DNA from: Tessaracoccus aquimaris | GTDB taxonomy: Bacteria > Actinomycetota > Actinomycetes > Propionibacteriales > Propionibacteriaceae | Assembly: GCF_001997345.1 (NCBI RefSeq) | Contig: NZ_CP019606.1 | Coordinates: forward strand, 372,001-436,000 | DNA: 64,000 nt | Reading direction: 5' to 3' | Shown here: positions 9,305 to 17,185 of the stretch, piece after piece | How positions within the stretch are numbered: position 1 is the first letter of the stretch | Layout of the letters: every line of letters begins with the position of its first letter | Position numbers and translations under genes: made by a program | Notes under the pieces: generated by a model | Databases searched by the model: none | Seen by the model: only the letters and a program-made list of their open reading frames with translations | What the model was told of the DNA's origin: nothing

Positions 9305-9613
9305 ATGACCTATCCGAACCACCCGCGTCCATACGATCCCTATCCGGGGCAGGAACCCCCGCGGGCGGCGATTGTGTGCCCGAAGTGTCACGGCGCGATG
9401 CGAACTTATGAGCGCAACGGAATCCAGCTGGAGCAGTGCGGAAGTTGTCGAGGGCTCTTCCTCGACTTCGGTGAACTTGAGCACCTCACGCAGATGGAGG
9501 GCCGGTTCGTCAGCCAGGCACCGCCACCGCCCGGCTATGGCCCCGCTTGGGGCAAGCACGGTGATCGTCGGTATCGCAAAGGCGGCCTGGCGGGGTTGTT
9601 CTTTTCCAGCTAG
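9305..9613 (+). CDS. zf-TFIIB domain (transcription-factor zinc-finger) protein
   Basis: 102 aa. A zinc ribbon of the zf-TFIIB family is clear: CPKCHG at about residues 23-28, then CGSCRGLFLDFGELEHL near 43-59. A proline-rich linker and a basic, glycine-rich tail ending in GLFFSS follow. These small proteins are widespread in actinobacteria with unknown function. I chose the ATG at 9305 because the protein then begins just ahead of the conserved part. A much longer upstream frame runs into antiporter-antisense sequence and looks non-coding. Confidence 0.72.
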   Translation: MTYPNHPRPYDPYPGQEPPRAAIVCPKCHGAMRTYERNGIQLEQCGSCRGLFLDFGELEHLTQMEGRFVSQAPPPPGYGPAWGKHGDRRYRKGGLAGLFFSS

Positions 9614-9685
9614 TCTCGCGGACCTGCGTTCATCGACTGGTGGCGACGCGGGCGGTGCTCGCCAACCACGAGGACAGCCTCGGTC

Positions 9686-9703
9686 GCGGGCCGTCCGGCC
9701 CGC
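9686..9703. terminator. Perfect 7-bp GC hairpin between convergent genes
   Basis: GCGGGCC, loop GTCC, GGCCCGC. It sits between the converging zinc-ribbon and phosphotransferase genes. It is a plausible bidirectional terminator stem, but lacks a T-tract. Confidence 0.35.
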
Positions 9704-9822
9704 TCGCCGTTGTGGCTTGTGCGGATGCACCCGGGCGTCGGAGTGAGGCGGGTCGCTGACGCTGACTCGGATGTCGGCGTGGCACGGTGAACCGCCGGCA
9801 CCTGTGGTTTCTGCTGGGGCTG

Positions 9823-10740
9823 TCAACTGTCCTGCATCCGGCGGCACGCCTGTAGCAGTGCGCGGGTCGTGGCTGGGGACTCGCCGGAGCGGAGAGAGCG
9901 AGCGGCCGCGATCAGGGTCGCGGCGCGAGCCGGTGGGTCGAGGTCGGTCCAGGGGTCGCCGGCTGGCGGCACGGCGGGACCGCCAGCGGCTCGATAGGCA
10001 TTGAGGAGGATCGTCCAGGGCTCGTCAGGGAGCAACCCTGCCGCCCAGAACGCGGCTGGGCGCGCAAGGTCCCAGGCCGGGTCGCCGACGCCCGTGTCGT
10101 CGGGGTCGAGCAGGTACCAGTCGCCCGCCGGCGAGGGGCGGCCCAGTTGACCCAGGTGGAGGTCGCCGTGGATCATCGCGGTGCGTTGTGGCCGGCGTAG
10201 CCGGCTGGCAAGGTTCTCGCCGAGTTCGACCAGCCAGATCAGGTCGTCGTAGGGACGGCGGCGCAGATAGTCAATCGCCCGGCCAAGCCGGGCAAGCACG
10301 CCCGCCTGCGGGAATGACGACCCAGCGGGACGGGTGCGATGCAGCTCAGCAAGCAGGGTTCCCAACTGCGTCCACGGTGGCCGGTGGTCGGGAGCCAGCA
10401 CGGCTACTCGTGGCCAGATCGTGGTGAGTTGTCCGTCGGGCGCGAGTATCGGAATGCCGTGCAGTGGCTGAACCCAGAAGCGGCTTGCTCCGGGTTGGGT
10501 GATGACCTGCAGCCGGCGTCGTAGGAGTGCTGTATCGGCCCCAAAGGGGTGTATCTTCACGACAACTCCGGCGCAGGCGTAGAGCCGTGCGCGCGCCCGA
10601 TCGGGCTGCGGTCGGCGCTGGCCCTGGTGGGCCAACTCAGAGACGACAGTGTGCGAGGCCGCTTCACCGCCATGGTCACTCGCCACTGTTCGCACGAAGT
10701 CGGCTATCCCTCTCGGGATCACTGCCTGGATCTCGCTCAC
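9823..10740 (-). CDS. APH/choline-kinase-like phosphotransferase
   Basis: 305 aa from a GTG at 10740 that overlaps the upstream small membrane protein's stop (GTGA). A longer reading from 10818 would lie inside that gene. The kinase-like fold shows in MIHGDLHLGQLG (Brenner catalytic loop, about residue 190) and LLDPDDTGVGDPAWDLA (metal-binding Asp, about 210). The family phosphorylates small hydroxylated molecules, such as aminoglycosides, choline or sugars. The substrate here is unknown, and resistance should not be assumed. Confidence 0.78.
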   Translation of the reverse strand: MSEIQAVIPRGIADFVRTVASDHGGEAASHTVVSELAHQGQRRPQPDRARARLYACAGVVVKIHPFGADTALLRRRLQVITQPGASRFWVQPLHGIPILAPDGQLTTIWPRVAVLAPDHRPPWTQLGTLLAELHRTRPAGSSFPQAGVLARLGRAIDYLRRRPYDDLIWLVELGENLASRLRRPQRTAMIHGDLHLGQLGRPSPAGDWYLLDPDDTGVGDPAWDLARPAAFWAAGLLPDEPWTILLNAYRAAGGPAVPPAGDPWTDLDPPARAATLIAAARSLRSGESPATTRALLQACRRMQDS

Positions 10741-10940
10741 CTGGAGTGAACTGCCGAGATCGTTGAATGTGCCGGCGTCGGTACCGGACGGGTCAACTGG
10801 AGTCCGAGGTAGACCCACAGAGCGATGAATGCGACCCCGATGAGGAGCATCACGATCGTCCTGGTCCTCAGCCTGATGGGGGCTCGCGGCGCCGCTCGGG
10901 CGTCACCAGCGCTTGGGTGAGTCGATTGATCCTTGCTCAT
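10737..10940 (-). CDS. Small single-pass membrane protein
   Basis: 67 aa with one strong transmembrane helix (TIVMLLIGVAFIALWVYLGL, about residues 29-48), flanked by a basic RLRTR and a Ser/His-rich tail. ATG start. Its stop overlaps the GTG of the phosphotransferase gene. No family recognised. Coding is supported by the clean membrane-protein pattern and the coupled junction. Confidence 0.5.
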   Translation of the reverse strand: MSKDQSTHPSAGDARAAPRAPIRLRTRTIVMLLIGVAFIALWVYLGLQLTRPVPTPAHSTISAVHSR

Positions 10941-11173
10941 GTCAGTCTCCTGATGACTGCGTAGCGATGGTGACGGCTCCCGCGATTTGCAGCGGACGGT
11001 GAACTGCGGAGCGGGCCGAAGGACACCATCGAGTCCGTCGTGTGCGAACCTGGGTTGCCCGCTGAGTTCGCCATCGGGATGGCTCGTTCGTCACGCCCAC
11101 GGCGTCGGAGGCATGAACCGCGTGCGGAAGCGGTGCCGCGATCCGGCTGGGCGCGGCGAACGAAGAGGGCTAG

Positions 11174-11653
11174 TCAGCAGAACGAAACTGGTGGCCCGCG
11201 ACGTTGCGATGGCTGATAGTGCTCGAAAGAGTGGAAAGGCCGCGGGGTGGCGGCCGCAAGTACAGGCTTGGCCACGACTGGCCTGGTGAATGACGGCGTC
11301 GGGAACCTTCGGTGCAGCCAGTCGCGCGCCGACCGCAGGGTGCGGCGTACCCATAGTCCTGCGCCCAGCGCCAGCAGCACGCCGACGATGCCGGCGGCCA
11401 GGGTTGAGGTCGAGACCAGCACCCACAGCCGTACCGTGGTGTCGAAGTTGCTGCCGGGGAGATAGCTGTGTTCGGGGCAGCTTCGAGCCTGTGCGAACAG
11501 GTCCAGGTGGACGCCCACGGAGGCGAGTAGCGGAAGCTGCGGGGAACAGGTCTTGTCGCTCACGTCCAGACTGCCGGCCGCGCTAGCCAGGCCGATCCCG
11601 CCCAGCACCGTCATCAGCGCAGCGCTCCAGAGGCTGTGGTGACGGTTCCTCAT
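11174..11653 (-). CDS. Cys-tailed two-TM membrane protein (family shared with 22954-23433)
   Basis: 159 aa; GAGGAG precedes the ATG at 11653. The layout is an N-terminal hydrophobic segment (about 9-28), then an external loop with CSPQLPLLASVGVHLDLF and CPEHSYLPGSNF. A second hydrophobic segment lies at about 80-102. The basic C-terminal tail ends QRRGPPVSFC with a terminal cysteine. A paralogue at 22954-23433 keeps both loop cysteines, the HLDL and CPEHSYLPG words and the QRRGPP tail with a final Cys. It is last in the M23 peptidase-multicopper oxidase operon, so an envelope role in copper or thiol handling is inferred. I know no name for the family. Confidence 0.7.
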   Translation of the reverse strand: MRNRHHSLWSAALMTVLGGIGLASAAGSLDVSDKTCSPQLPLLASVGVHLDLFAQARSCPEHSYLPGSNFDTTVRLWVLVSTSTLAAGIVGVLLALGAGLWVRRTLRSARDWLHRRFPTPSFTRPVVAKPVLAAATPRPFHSFEHYQPSQRRGPPVSFC

Positions 11654-11724
11654 CAGCGCTCCTCGTCCGGACACGCCCAGTGTAGTTGGGCGACACGGCC
11701 TGGCGGAGGCAATCGGCGAGCGGG

Positions 11725-13239
11725 TCAGCGGCCCTTGTAGCGCATGGTGAGCATCATGCCGGCTTTGGTGTGGTACTCGTTTTGGCAGTGGAGTGCCCAT
11801 GTTCCCGGGTTGGTGGCATCCAGGTGCACGGCGGTGGTGCTGGATGGGGGAACCAGGAGGGTGTCTTTCCTCAGTCCGTTGTCCAGCGCGAAGGTGTGGC
11901 CATGCAGGTGCACCGGGTGTGCGCGTGTGGTGGTGTTGACGACCTCGAGCAGGAGGCGGTCGTTGTCGACCACTTCAAGGGGTTGATTCTGGCCGAAGGG
12001 CGCACCGTTGATGACCCACCGGTAGGGGTTGGCCTGCCCGCCCAGCTCGATGGTCGCGCGCGCATCGATCGGCCGGGTCGGGAGCAACGACGACTCCTCC
12101 GGGTACAGGTCGAGCCCCTGAGTGAGTTGGCCTGTGAACTCGGCCAGCTGGACCGGTGGTTCCGGTGGGCTCCCGGACCCGGTGCGTACCAGCGCGAGGC
12201 CGTGGCCGGGCTTGTTCCATGGCTTGGCCACGAGAGGGAAGACGCCGTCACCGAGGGTGACCAGGAGGTCGTATCGTTCGCCCATGCCGAGATAGAGCGC
12301 GGAGGTGGTGTGCGGCTTGACCGGGTGGCCGTCGGTGTGGGTGACGGTCAGGCGATGTCCGCCGAGGGCGAGGGCGAAGATCGTGTCCGAGGCGGCGTTG
12401 ATCACGCGGAGCCGGACACGGTCGCCGGGGCGGCCCTGGTGGGTTACGGGCGCTGTCGGTACTGCTCCATTGATCAGGTAGAGCGGATAGGGGATGTCGC
12501 CAGCGTCGCCGAAGAACGGCTCGTTGCGGGAGGACAGCTGAACGGCCTGGGTGCCGGTGGTCGAGGGGCGGCGGGCGTTCAGGCGCCGGAACATGTCCTC
12601 GGGGGTTTGACCGTCGACGACCAGCCAGTCATCCAGGACTACGGTCCATTCGGCGTCGTAACGGCCCGGCTCTGCGGGATCATCGACGATCAGTGGCCCG
12701 TAGAGGCCGCGGTCCAGTTGGACTCCGACGTGCGAGTGGAAGAAGTAAGTGCCGGGCTGGGGTGCGGTGAACTCGTAGAGATGCTGTTGCCCTGGCTGGA
12801 TCGGGTTCTGCGTGAGTCCCGGGACGCCATCGACGTCGTTCGGAATGGGCATTCCGTGCCAGTGGATCGTGGTGGGGCTGGGGAGTTGGTTGTCCAGGTT
12901 GAGGCGCAGCAGATCGCCCGGGTTGGCTCGAAGGTCGATCCCGGGAAGGGTGTCGTTGTAGGCCCAGGCCTCGGCCAGCGTGCCGCCGAGGTCGATGATC
13001 GAAGGCGCTGCCCGCAGCGTCTTCTGGACGATGGGTTGATCGGTGAGCGATCCACGTGGCCACCGCGAGCCACCGGGAATCGCAGGGTCGCTCGCCGCGG
13101 GTACGCATCCGGTGAGAAGCCAGCTACCGGCGAGTGCGAATCCACCGCCCAGCAGTGCTCGACGTGAGGTTCCGGTGTCGCGGGGTGGTTGGATGCCGGC
13201 ACTGGTGGTCGGAGAAGTCCGAGCTTGGGAGATGGCCAC
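11725..13239 (-). CDS. Multicopper oxidase, Tat-exported lipoprotein
   Basis: 504 aa. The N-terminus has a twin-arginine motif (SRRALLGG) and a lipobox (LLTGC), so it is an exported lipoprotein. Copper ligands are visible in IHWHG, FFHSH and HPVHLHGH; the last motif reads HCQNEYHTKAGM. The usual form is HCHxxxHxxxM, and the second His (a type-3 copper ligand) is Gln here. Such enzymes oxidise Cu(I) outside the membrane. The gene starts with GTG three bases after the M23 peptidase stop and is followed by the Cys-tailed membrane protein, together forming a copper/envelope operon. Confidence 0.92.
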   Translation of the reverse strand: MAISQARTSPTTSAGIQPPRDTGTSRRALLGGGFALAGSWLLTGCVPAASDPAIPGGSRWPRGSLTDQPIVQKTLRAAPSIIDLGGTLAEAWAYNDTLPGIDLRANPGDLLRLNLDNQLPSPTTIHWHGMPIPNDVDGVPGLTQNPIQPGQQHLYEFTAPQPGTYFFHSHVGVQLDRGLYGPLIVDDPAEPGRYDAEWTVVLDDWLVVDGQTPEDMFRRLNARRPSTTGTQAVQLSSRNEPFFGDAGDIPYPLYLINGAVPTAPVTHQGRPGDRVRLRVINAASDTIFALALGGHRLTVTHTDGHPVKPHTTSALYLGMGERYDLLVTLGDGVFPLVAKPWNKPGHGLALVRTGSGSPPEPPVQLAEFTGQLTQGLDLYPEESSLLPTRPIDARATIELGGQANPYRWVINGAPFGQNQPLEVVDNDRLLLEVVNTTTRAHPVHLHGHTFALDNGLRKDTLLVPPSSTTAVHLDATNPGTWALHCQNEYHTKAGMMLTMRYKGR

Positions 13240-13242
13240 CGC

Positions 13243-13980
13243 TCAGTCCTTCACGAGGTAGGGCACAGGGTCGGCACCCTTGCCGTTCTCGTAGAGGGCT
13301 AGGTGGAGGTGGCAGGCGGTGGACAGCCCGGTGGTTCCGACGTAGCCGATCACGTCGCCCTTGGTGACACTCTGGCCTGCGCTGACGGCGTACTTGCTCA
13401 TGTGGAGGTAGGAGGTCTCGACGTTCTTGCCCTTGATACGACCGTGGTCGATCCGGACGTTGTTGCCGGCGCTGCGGCTGAAGTTGGCCCTGGTCACGGT
13501 TCCGGACTGAGTGGCGTAGATGGGGTTCCCGCACGCGCCTCCGATATCCGCGCCGTTGTGCAGGCGCATGGAGCCGAGGATGGGGTGCTTGCGCATCCCG
13601 AATCCCGAGGCCACGCCACCCTTGGTGGGCCAGGTGAACCTGCTGAGGTCCTTCAACCGGGTGAGTTCTGCCTCGATGTCGGAGGCGACTTTGCGCTCGC
13701 GTTTCTCGTGTTTGGCGAGGAGAGACTGGAACCGCACCTGGTCGACCTGAGCGGCGGTTGCCTGGAGTTGTTTGCTGCGGTTCTCCAGCAGGTCCTCGAA
13801 GGTGGGCGCCCGCTCAGCGGCGACGGCTGCCGCCGAGGCGGGGGGCAACGGCGCATCAGCGGCATGAGCCGTGTGTCCCTGGTCCAGCGACCCGCTGGCG
13901 CCGATGAGGACGGCAGCTGCCAGAGCGATAATCCTTGCCGTTCCCGGCAATCGCTTCGCGCGAACCTCGCTGGCAGCCAC
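13243..13980 (-). CDS. Secreted M23 (LytM) peptidase
   Basis: 245 aa with a signal sequence (hydrophobic residues about 15-35, AxA-type cleavage near AHAAD), a coiled-coil region (about 60-105) and a C-terminal LytM domain. The zinc ligands are in RLHNGADIG (about 145) and ACHLHLALY (about 222). It would cut peptidoglycan cross-bridges or activate other hydrolases. GTG start with AGAGGGG upstream. It heads the operon with the multicopper oxidase; M23 peptidases often accompany copper-resistance oxidases in actinobacteria, possibly to let the exported oxidase pass the wall (inference). Confidence 0.9.
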   Translation of the reverse strand: MAASEVRAKRLPGTARIIALAAAVLIGASGSLDQGHTAHAADAPLPPASAAAVAAERAPTFEDLLENRSKQLQATAAQVDQVRFQSLLAKHEKRERKVASDIEAELTRLKDLSRFTWPTKGGVASGFGMRKHPILGSMRLHNGADIGGACGNPIYATQSGTVTRANFSRSAGNNVRIDHGRIKGKNVETSYLHMSKYAVSAGQSVTKGDVIGYVGTTGLSTACHLHLALYENGKGADPVPYLVKD

Positions 13981-14041
13981 CCCGTCCCCTCTCGACGGCG
14001 GTAAGACTAGCCTAAGAGTTTCTCAGATTCCATTCAGGGTT

Positions 14042-14332
14042 CTAGTCGTGACTGGCATGGTTCAGGATCTGTTCGACCATCGCTCGAACGTGGTCGTCCT
14101 GCAGGCGATAGAGGACGTTGCGTCCCTGCCGGTCGCCGGCGGCGAGGTTCAGGTGGCGCAGGATGCGCAGGTGGTTGGAGACCGAGGCTTGCGACATCGC
14201 CAGTTCTGTGACGAGCTCACTGACGGTGGCCGGGGAGTCCAACAGGCGAGCGAGGATCAGGACGCGCGCCGGCGTCGCCAGGCCGCCCATCACCTCCGCG
14301 ATGCGCTCGGCTTCGCTGGCATTCAACCTCAT
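14042..14332 (-). CDS. ArsR/SmtB-family metalloregulator
   Basis: 96 aa winged-helix repressor: LVTELAMSQASVSNHLRILRH (about 42-62) is the recognition region. The C-terminal helix reads DDHVRAMVEQILNHASHD, an Asp/His arrangement like the alpha-5 Zn/Co/Ni site of SmtB/NmtR. There is no cysteine site. It is divergent from the P1B-4 ATPase gene and probably controls it through the dyad at 14414-14433. It may also read through into the copper operon. Confidence 0.88.
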   Translation of the reverse strand: MRLNASEAERIAEVMGGLATPARVLILARLLDSPATVSELVTELAMSQASVSNHLRILRHLNLAAGDRQGRNVLYRLQDDHVRAMVEQILNHASHD

Positions 14333-14413
14333 GAACCACCACCCCTCTTCCGGAACGCGGCCTGGATTGATCCAACCAGATTCCGAGCGATCTGTGGCAA
14401 TGCATCATTACAT

Positions 14414-14433
14414 CATGATATGTTTAGATCATG
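14414..14433 (+). promoter_or_regulatory. ArsR operator and probable leaderless promoter at the ATPase start
   Basis: The perfect dyad CATGAT-N8-ATCATG ends on the ATG of the ATPase gene. A TANNNT -10 (TATGTT, 14419-14424) sits seven bases before that ATG, and no Shine-Dalgarno exists. The transcript is therefore probably leaderless, and the repressor would cover both the -10 and the start site. Confidence 0.5.
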
Positions 14434-16515
14434 AGTGCTGCGCATGAAGATCACGAAGACGACTCCCACGGACAGGGCAGGTGGGAGCTGTACTTCGCTA
14501 TCGCCTCCGGCGTGACCTACATCGCGGGGCTGATCGCTGAGTTCGGCTTTGGTGCCCCGGAACCGCTGGTGCTGGGCCTGTATCTTGCGACCTACTTCTG
14601 TGGGGGCTTCTTCACCGTGCGGGGGGCGTGGGGCTCGATCCGCCGGGGCCGGTTCGAAGTGGACTTCCTGATGATCGTGGCCGCCGCCGGTGCAGCAGCG
14701 GTCGGCAGGCTCTCCGAGGGTGCCGTGCTGTTGTTCCTGTTCAGCCTCGGACACGCCCTGGAGGAGTACGCGATGGCCCGCGCGACTCGCTCGATCAAGG
14801 CGCTGGGCGAGCTCGCACCCCGCACGGCCACGCTCCGCGTCGGCCCGGACGAGCTTGTTGAGCGTCCGGTGGAAGAGCTTCAGGTGGGCGATGTCGCGGT
14901 CGTGCGACCGAACTCGCGGGTACCTGCGGATGGTTTCGTCAGCGTCGGCAGCACGGCGATCGACCAGTCCGCGGTGACCGGGGAGTCGATCCCGGTGGAG
15001 AAGGCTGCAGTGCCCGACGTCGCCAAGGCCCTGGCCAATCCCGACGCGATCTCCAGTGGCTCGCGGGTCTTCGCCGGGACGGTGAACGGCCCCGGCGCGT
15101 TCGACATGGTGGTGACCGCAGCGGCCGCCGACACCACATTGGCGCGGGTGGTGAAGCTCGTCACCGAGGCTGACACAGCCCAATCGCCCACCCAGCAGTT
15201 CATCGACCGGTTCCAGCGGTTCTATGTGCCCGCGGTCATCCTGGCCGTGGTCGTGGTGTTGGCGGTCGGGATGATCTGGTTTGCCGAGCCGTTCGGTGAC
15301 AGCTTCTACCGGGCGATGCTGGTCCTGGTCGCGGCCAGCCCCTGCGCCTTGGCGATCGCAACCCCAGCAGCTGTGCTGGCGGGGATCGCTCGGGCTGGCC
15401 GCGCCGGCGTCCTGGTCAAGGGCGGTGCCCCGCTGGAGACTCTCGGCAAGGTCGACGCCATGGCCTTCGACAAGACCGGCACCCTCACCTGGGGACACCC
15501 CACGGTAACCGACACCATCCCAGCACCAGGCGTCCTCGTCGATGAACTCAATGCGATCGCCCTGGCTACCGAGACGTTGAGCGACCACCCGTTGGCGACT
15601 GCCATCGTCCGCGATCTCACCGAACTGGTCGGAGCGAACGCGCGCCGCGTGGCGACCGACCTCGAGGCCGTCACGGGCCGTGGCATCCGCGCGACGGTGG
15701 ATGGTGAGATCGTCCTGGTGGGCAGCGTCCGGATGATGGCCGAGGCCGATCACGAGCTGCCGGTCGAGGTCAAGGCCTCGGTCGATCAACTCCAGGACGA
15801 AGGCCGCACCACCATGGTGGTCACCCATGGCGCCCGCGTGCTCGGCGTGATCGGTGTGATGGACGCGCCCAAAGCCGAAGCCCGCCAGACGCTCGACGTC
15901 CTGCGCGAGTCCGGCATCGGGGAACTGGTCCTTATCTCGGGGGACAACCAGGCGGTCGCCGACGCCGTGGGCCGCTCGGTCGGGATCGACCGGGCCATGG
16001 GTGAGTTGTTGCCCGAGGACAAGGTGGTCGCGATCCGCAACCTCACCGAAGGTGGTCGCACCACGGCGATGGTGGGCGACGGTGTGAACGATGCCCCCGC
16101 GATGGCCAGCGCGAGCCTGGGCATCGCGATGGGCGCTGCCGGGTCGGCGGTCGCCCTGGAGACCGCCGACATCGCTCTGATGGCCGACGACCTCGGACGG
16201 GTACCGTTCATGGTGCGACTCAGCCGAGCAACCTCCCGGCTCATCCGGCAGAACCTCATCGCAGCCCTCGCCATCGTCGCGTTCCTCGTGCCGGCCAGCC
16301 TGCTCGGGCTAGCGATGGGTCCGATCGTGTTCATCCACGAAGGCTCGACCATCCTCGTCGTCCTCAACGCCCTGCGACTGCTGCGGTTCGACCACAACCG
16401 CGACCACCACGGCATCACCCACGAAGACCGTCCGGCCGGACGTGCAGGATCGGCTGCTCCACGGCAGGAACTCGCCGGCCGCACCCAGACCGAGTTGGAC
16501 GGGCGAGTGGAGTGA
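14431..16515 (+). CDS. P1B-type heavy-metal-translocating ATPase (P1B-4-like)
   Basis: 694 aa. It has TGES (actuator domain, about 190), SPC in the transport helix (about 303), DKTGT phosphorylation site (347), SDHPLA (386), GDGVND (549) and HEGST in the last helix (635). SPC plus HEGST is the P1B-4 signature known for Co/Fe/Zn/Cd export (CoaT, CtpD). There is no N-terminal CxxC metal-binding domain, only a His/Asp-rich start. It is transcribed away from the ArsR gene and overlaps the following methyltransferase gene by GTGA. Confidence 0.93.
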   Translation: MSAAHEDHEDDSHGQGRWELYFAIASGVTYIAGLIAEFGFGAPEPLVLGLYLATYFCGGFFTVRGAWGSIRRGRFEVDFLMIVAAAGAAAVGRLSEGAVLLFLFSLGHALEEYAMARATRSIKALGELAPRTATLRVGPDELVERPVEELQVGDVAVVRPNSRVPADGFVSVGSTAIDQSAVTGESIPVEKAAVPDVAKALANPDAISSGSRVFAGTVNGPGAFDMVVTAAAADTTLARVVKLVTEADTAQSPTQQFIDRFQRFYVPAVILAVVVVLAVGMIWFAEPFGDSFYRAMLVLVAASPCALAIATPAAVLAGIARAGRAGVLVKGGAPLETLGKVDAMAFDKTGTLTWGHPTVTDTIPAPGVLVDELNAIALATETLSDHPLATAIVRDLTELVGANARRVATDLEAVTGRGIRATVDGEIVLVGSVRMMAEADHELPVEVKASVDQLQDEGRTTMVVTHGARVLGVIGVMDAPKAEARQTLDVLRESGIGELVLISGDNQAVADAVGRSVGIDRAMGELLPEDKVVAIRNLTEGGRTTAMVGDGVNDAPAMASASLGIAMGAAGSAVALETADIALMADDLGRVPFMVRLSRATSRLIRQNLIAALAIVAFLVPASLLGLAMGPIVFIHEGSTILVVLNALRLLRFDHNRDHHGITHEDRPAGRAGSAAPRQELAGRTQTELDGRVE

Positions 16516-17141
16516 CGGCCCTGAACGGCTGGATCGCGCTGGCCTTGTACCTGATCGGTCTCGGTCTGGCGTTCGGCTTTCGAGCGGTGGTTCACCTGCG
16601 CCGCAACGGAGATACGGGGTTCCGACTCAAAGCAGGTGCGGCGGGCTCCGCCCAATGGTGGGGGAAGCTGCTGTTCGCGGTCGCGCTACTGCTCGGACTG
16701 GCAGGCCCGGTGACGCAGATCGTCGGCATCGGACGCCTGACCATCCCCGGCGGCACGATCGTGGAAGGGATCGGGCTGGTCCTTGCACTGCTCGGGATGA
16801 GGACGTTGCTGCGGGCGCAGCGGGAGATGGGCGCTTCCTGGCGGGTTGGCGTCGACCCGGAGGAGCACACCGAGATGGTGACCGATGGGACCTTCGCGAT
16901 GGTGCGCAACCCGGTGTTCTCCGGGATGGCTGTGTCAAGCGTCGGGTTGTTCCTGCTGGCCCCGACGATCGCCTCGTTGACGGCGACGGTCGTGCTGCTC
17001 GTCGCCATCCAGGTGCAAGTCCGGGCGGTCGAGGAGCCCTACCTGCGCGCCGCCCACGGCGACGCCTACCGCGACTACGCCGCTAGGGTCGGCAGGTTCG
17101 TCCCAAGAATGGGGCGAACCTTTCGCCAGCCCCCTCGGTAG
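16512..17141 (+). CDS. ICMT/PEMT-family membrane methyltransferase
   Basis: 209 aa with about five membrane helices. The C-terminal half has MVRNPVFSGM (about 136) and EEPYLRAAHGDAYRDYAARVG near 175-195, the conserved core of isoprenylcysteine carboxyl methyltransferase-like proteins that bind S-adenosylmethionine. The substrate in bacteria is generally unknown. Its GTG overlaps the ATPase stop, so it is translationally coupled to metal export. Confidence 0.85.
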   Translation: MTALNGWIALALYLIGLGLAFGFRAVVHLRRNGDTGFRLKAGAAGSAQWWGKLLFAVALLLGLAGPVTQIVGIGRLTIPGGTIVEGIGLVLALLGMRTLLRAQREMGASWRVGVDPEEHTEMVTDGTFAMVRNPVFSGMAVSSVGLFLLAPTIASLTATVVLLVAIQVQVRAVEEPYLRAAHGDAYRDYAARVGRFVPRMGRTFRQPPR

Positions 17142-17185
17142 CCGGAATCGGCCGGGTCGAGGACATGGGACGCGCGTGGCAGCTT

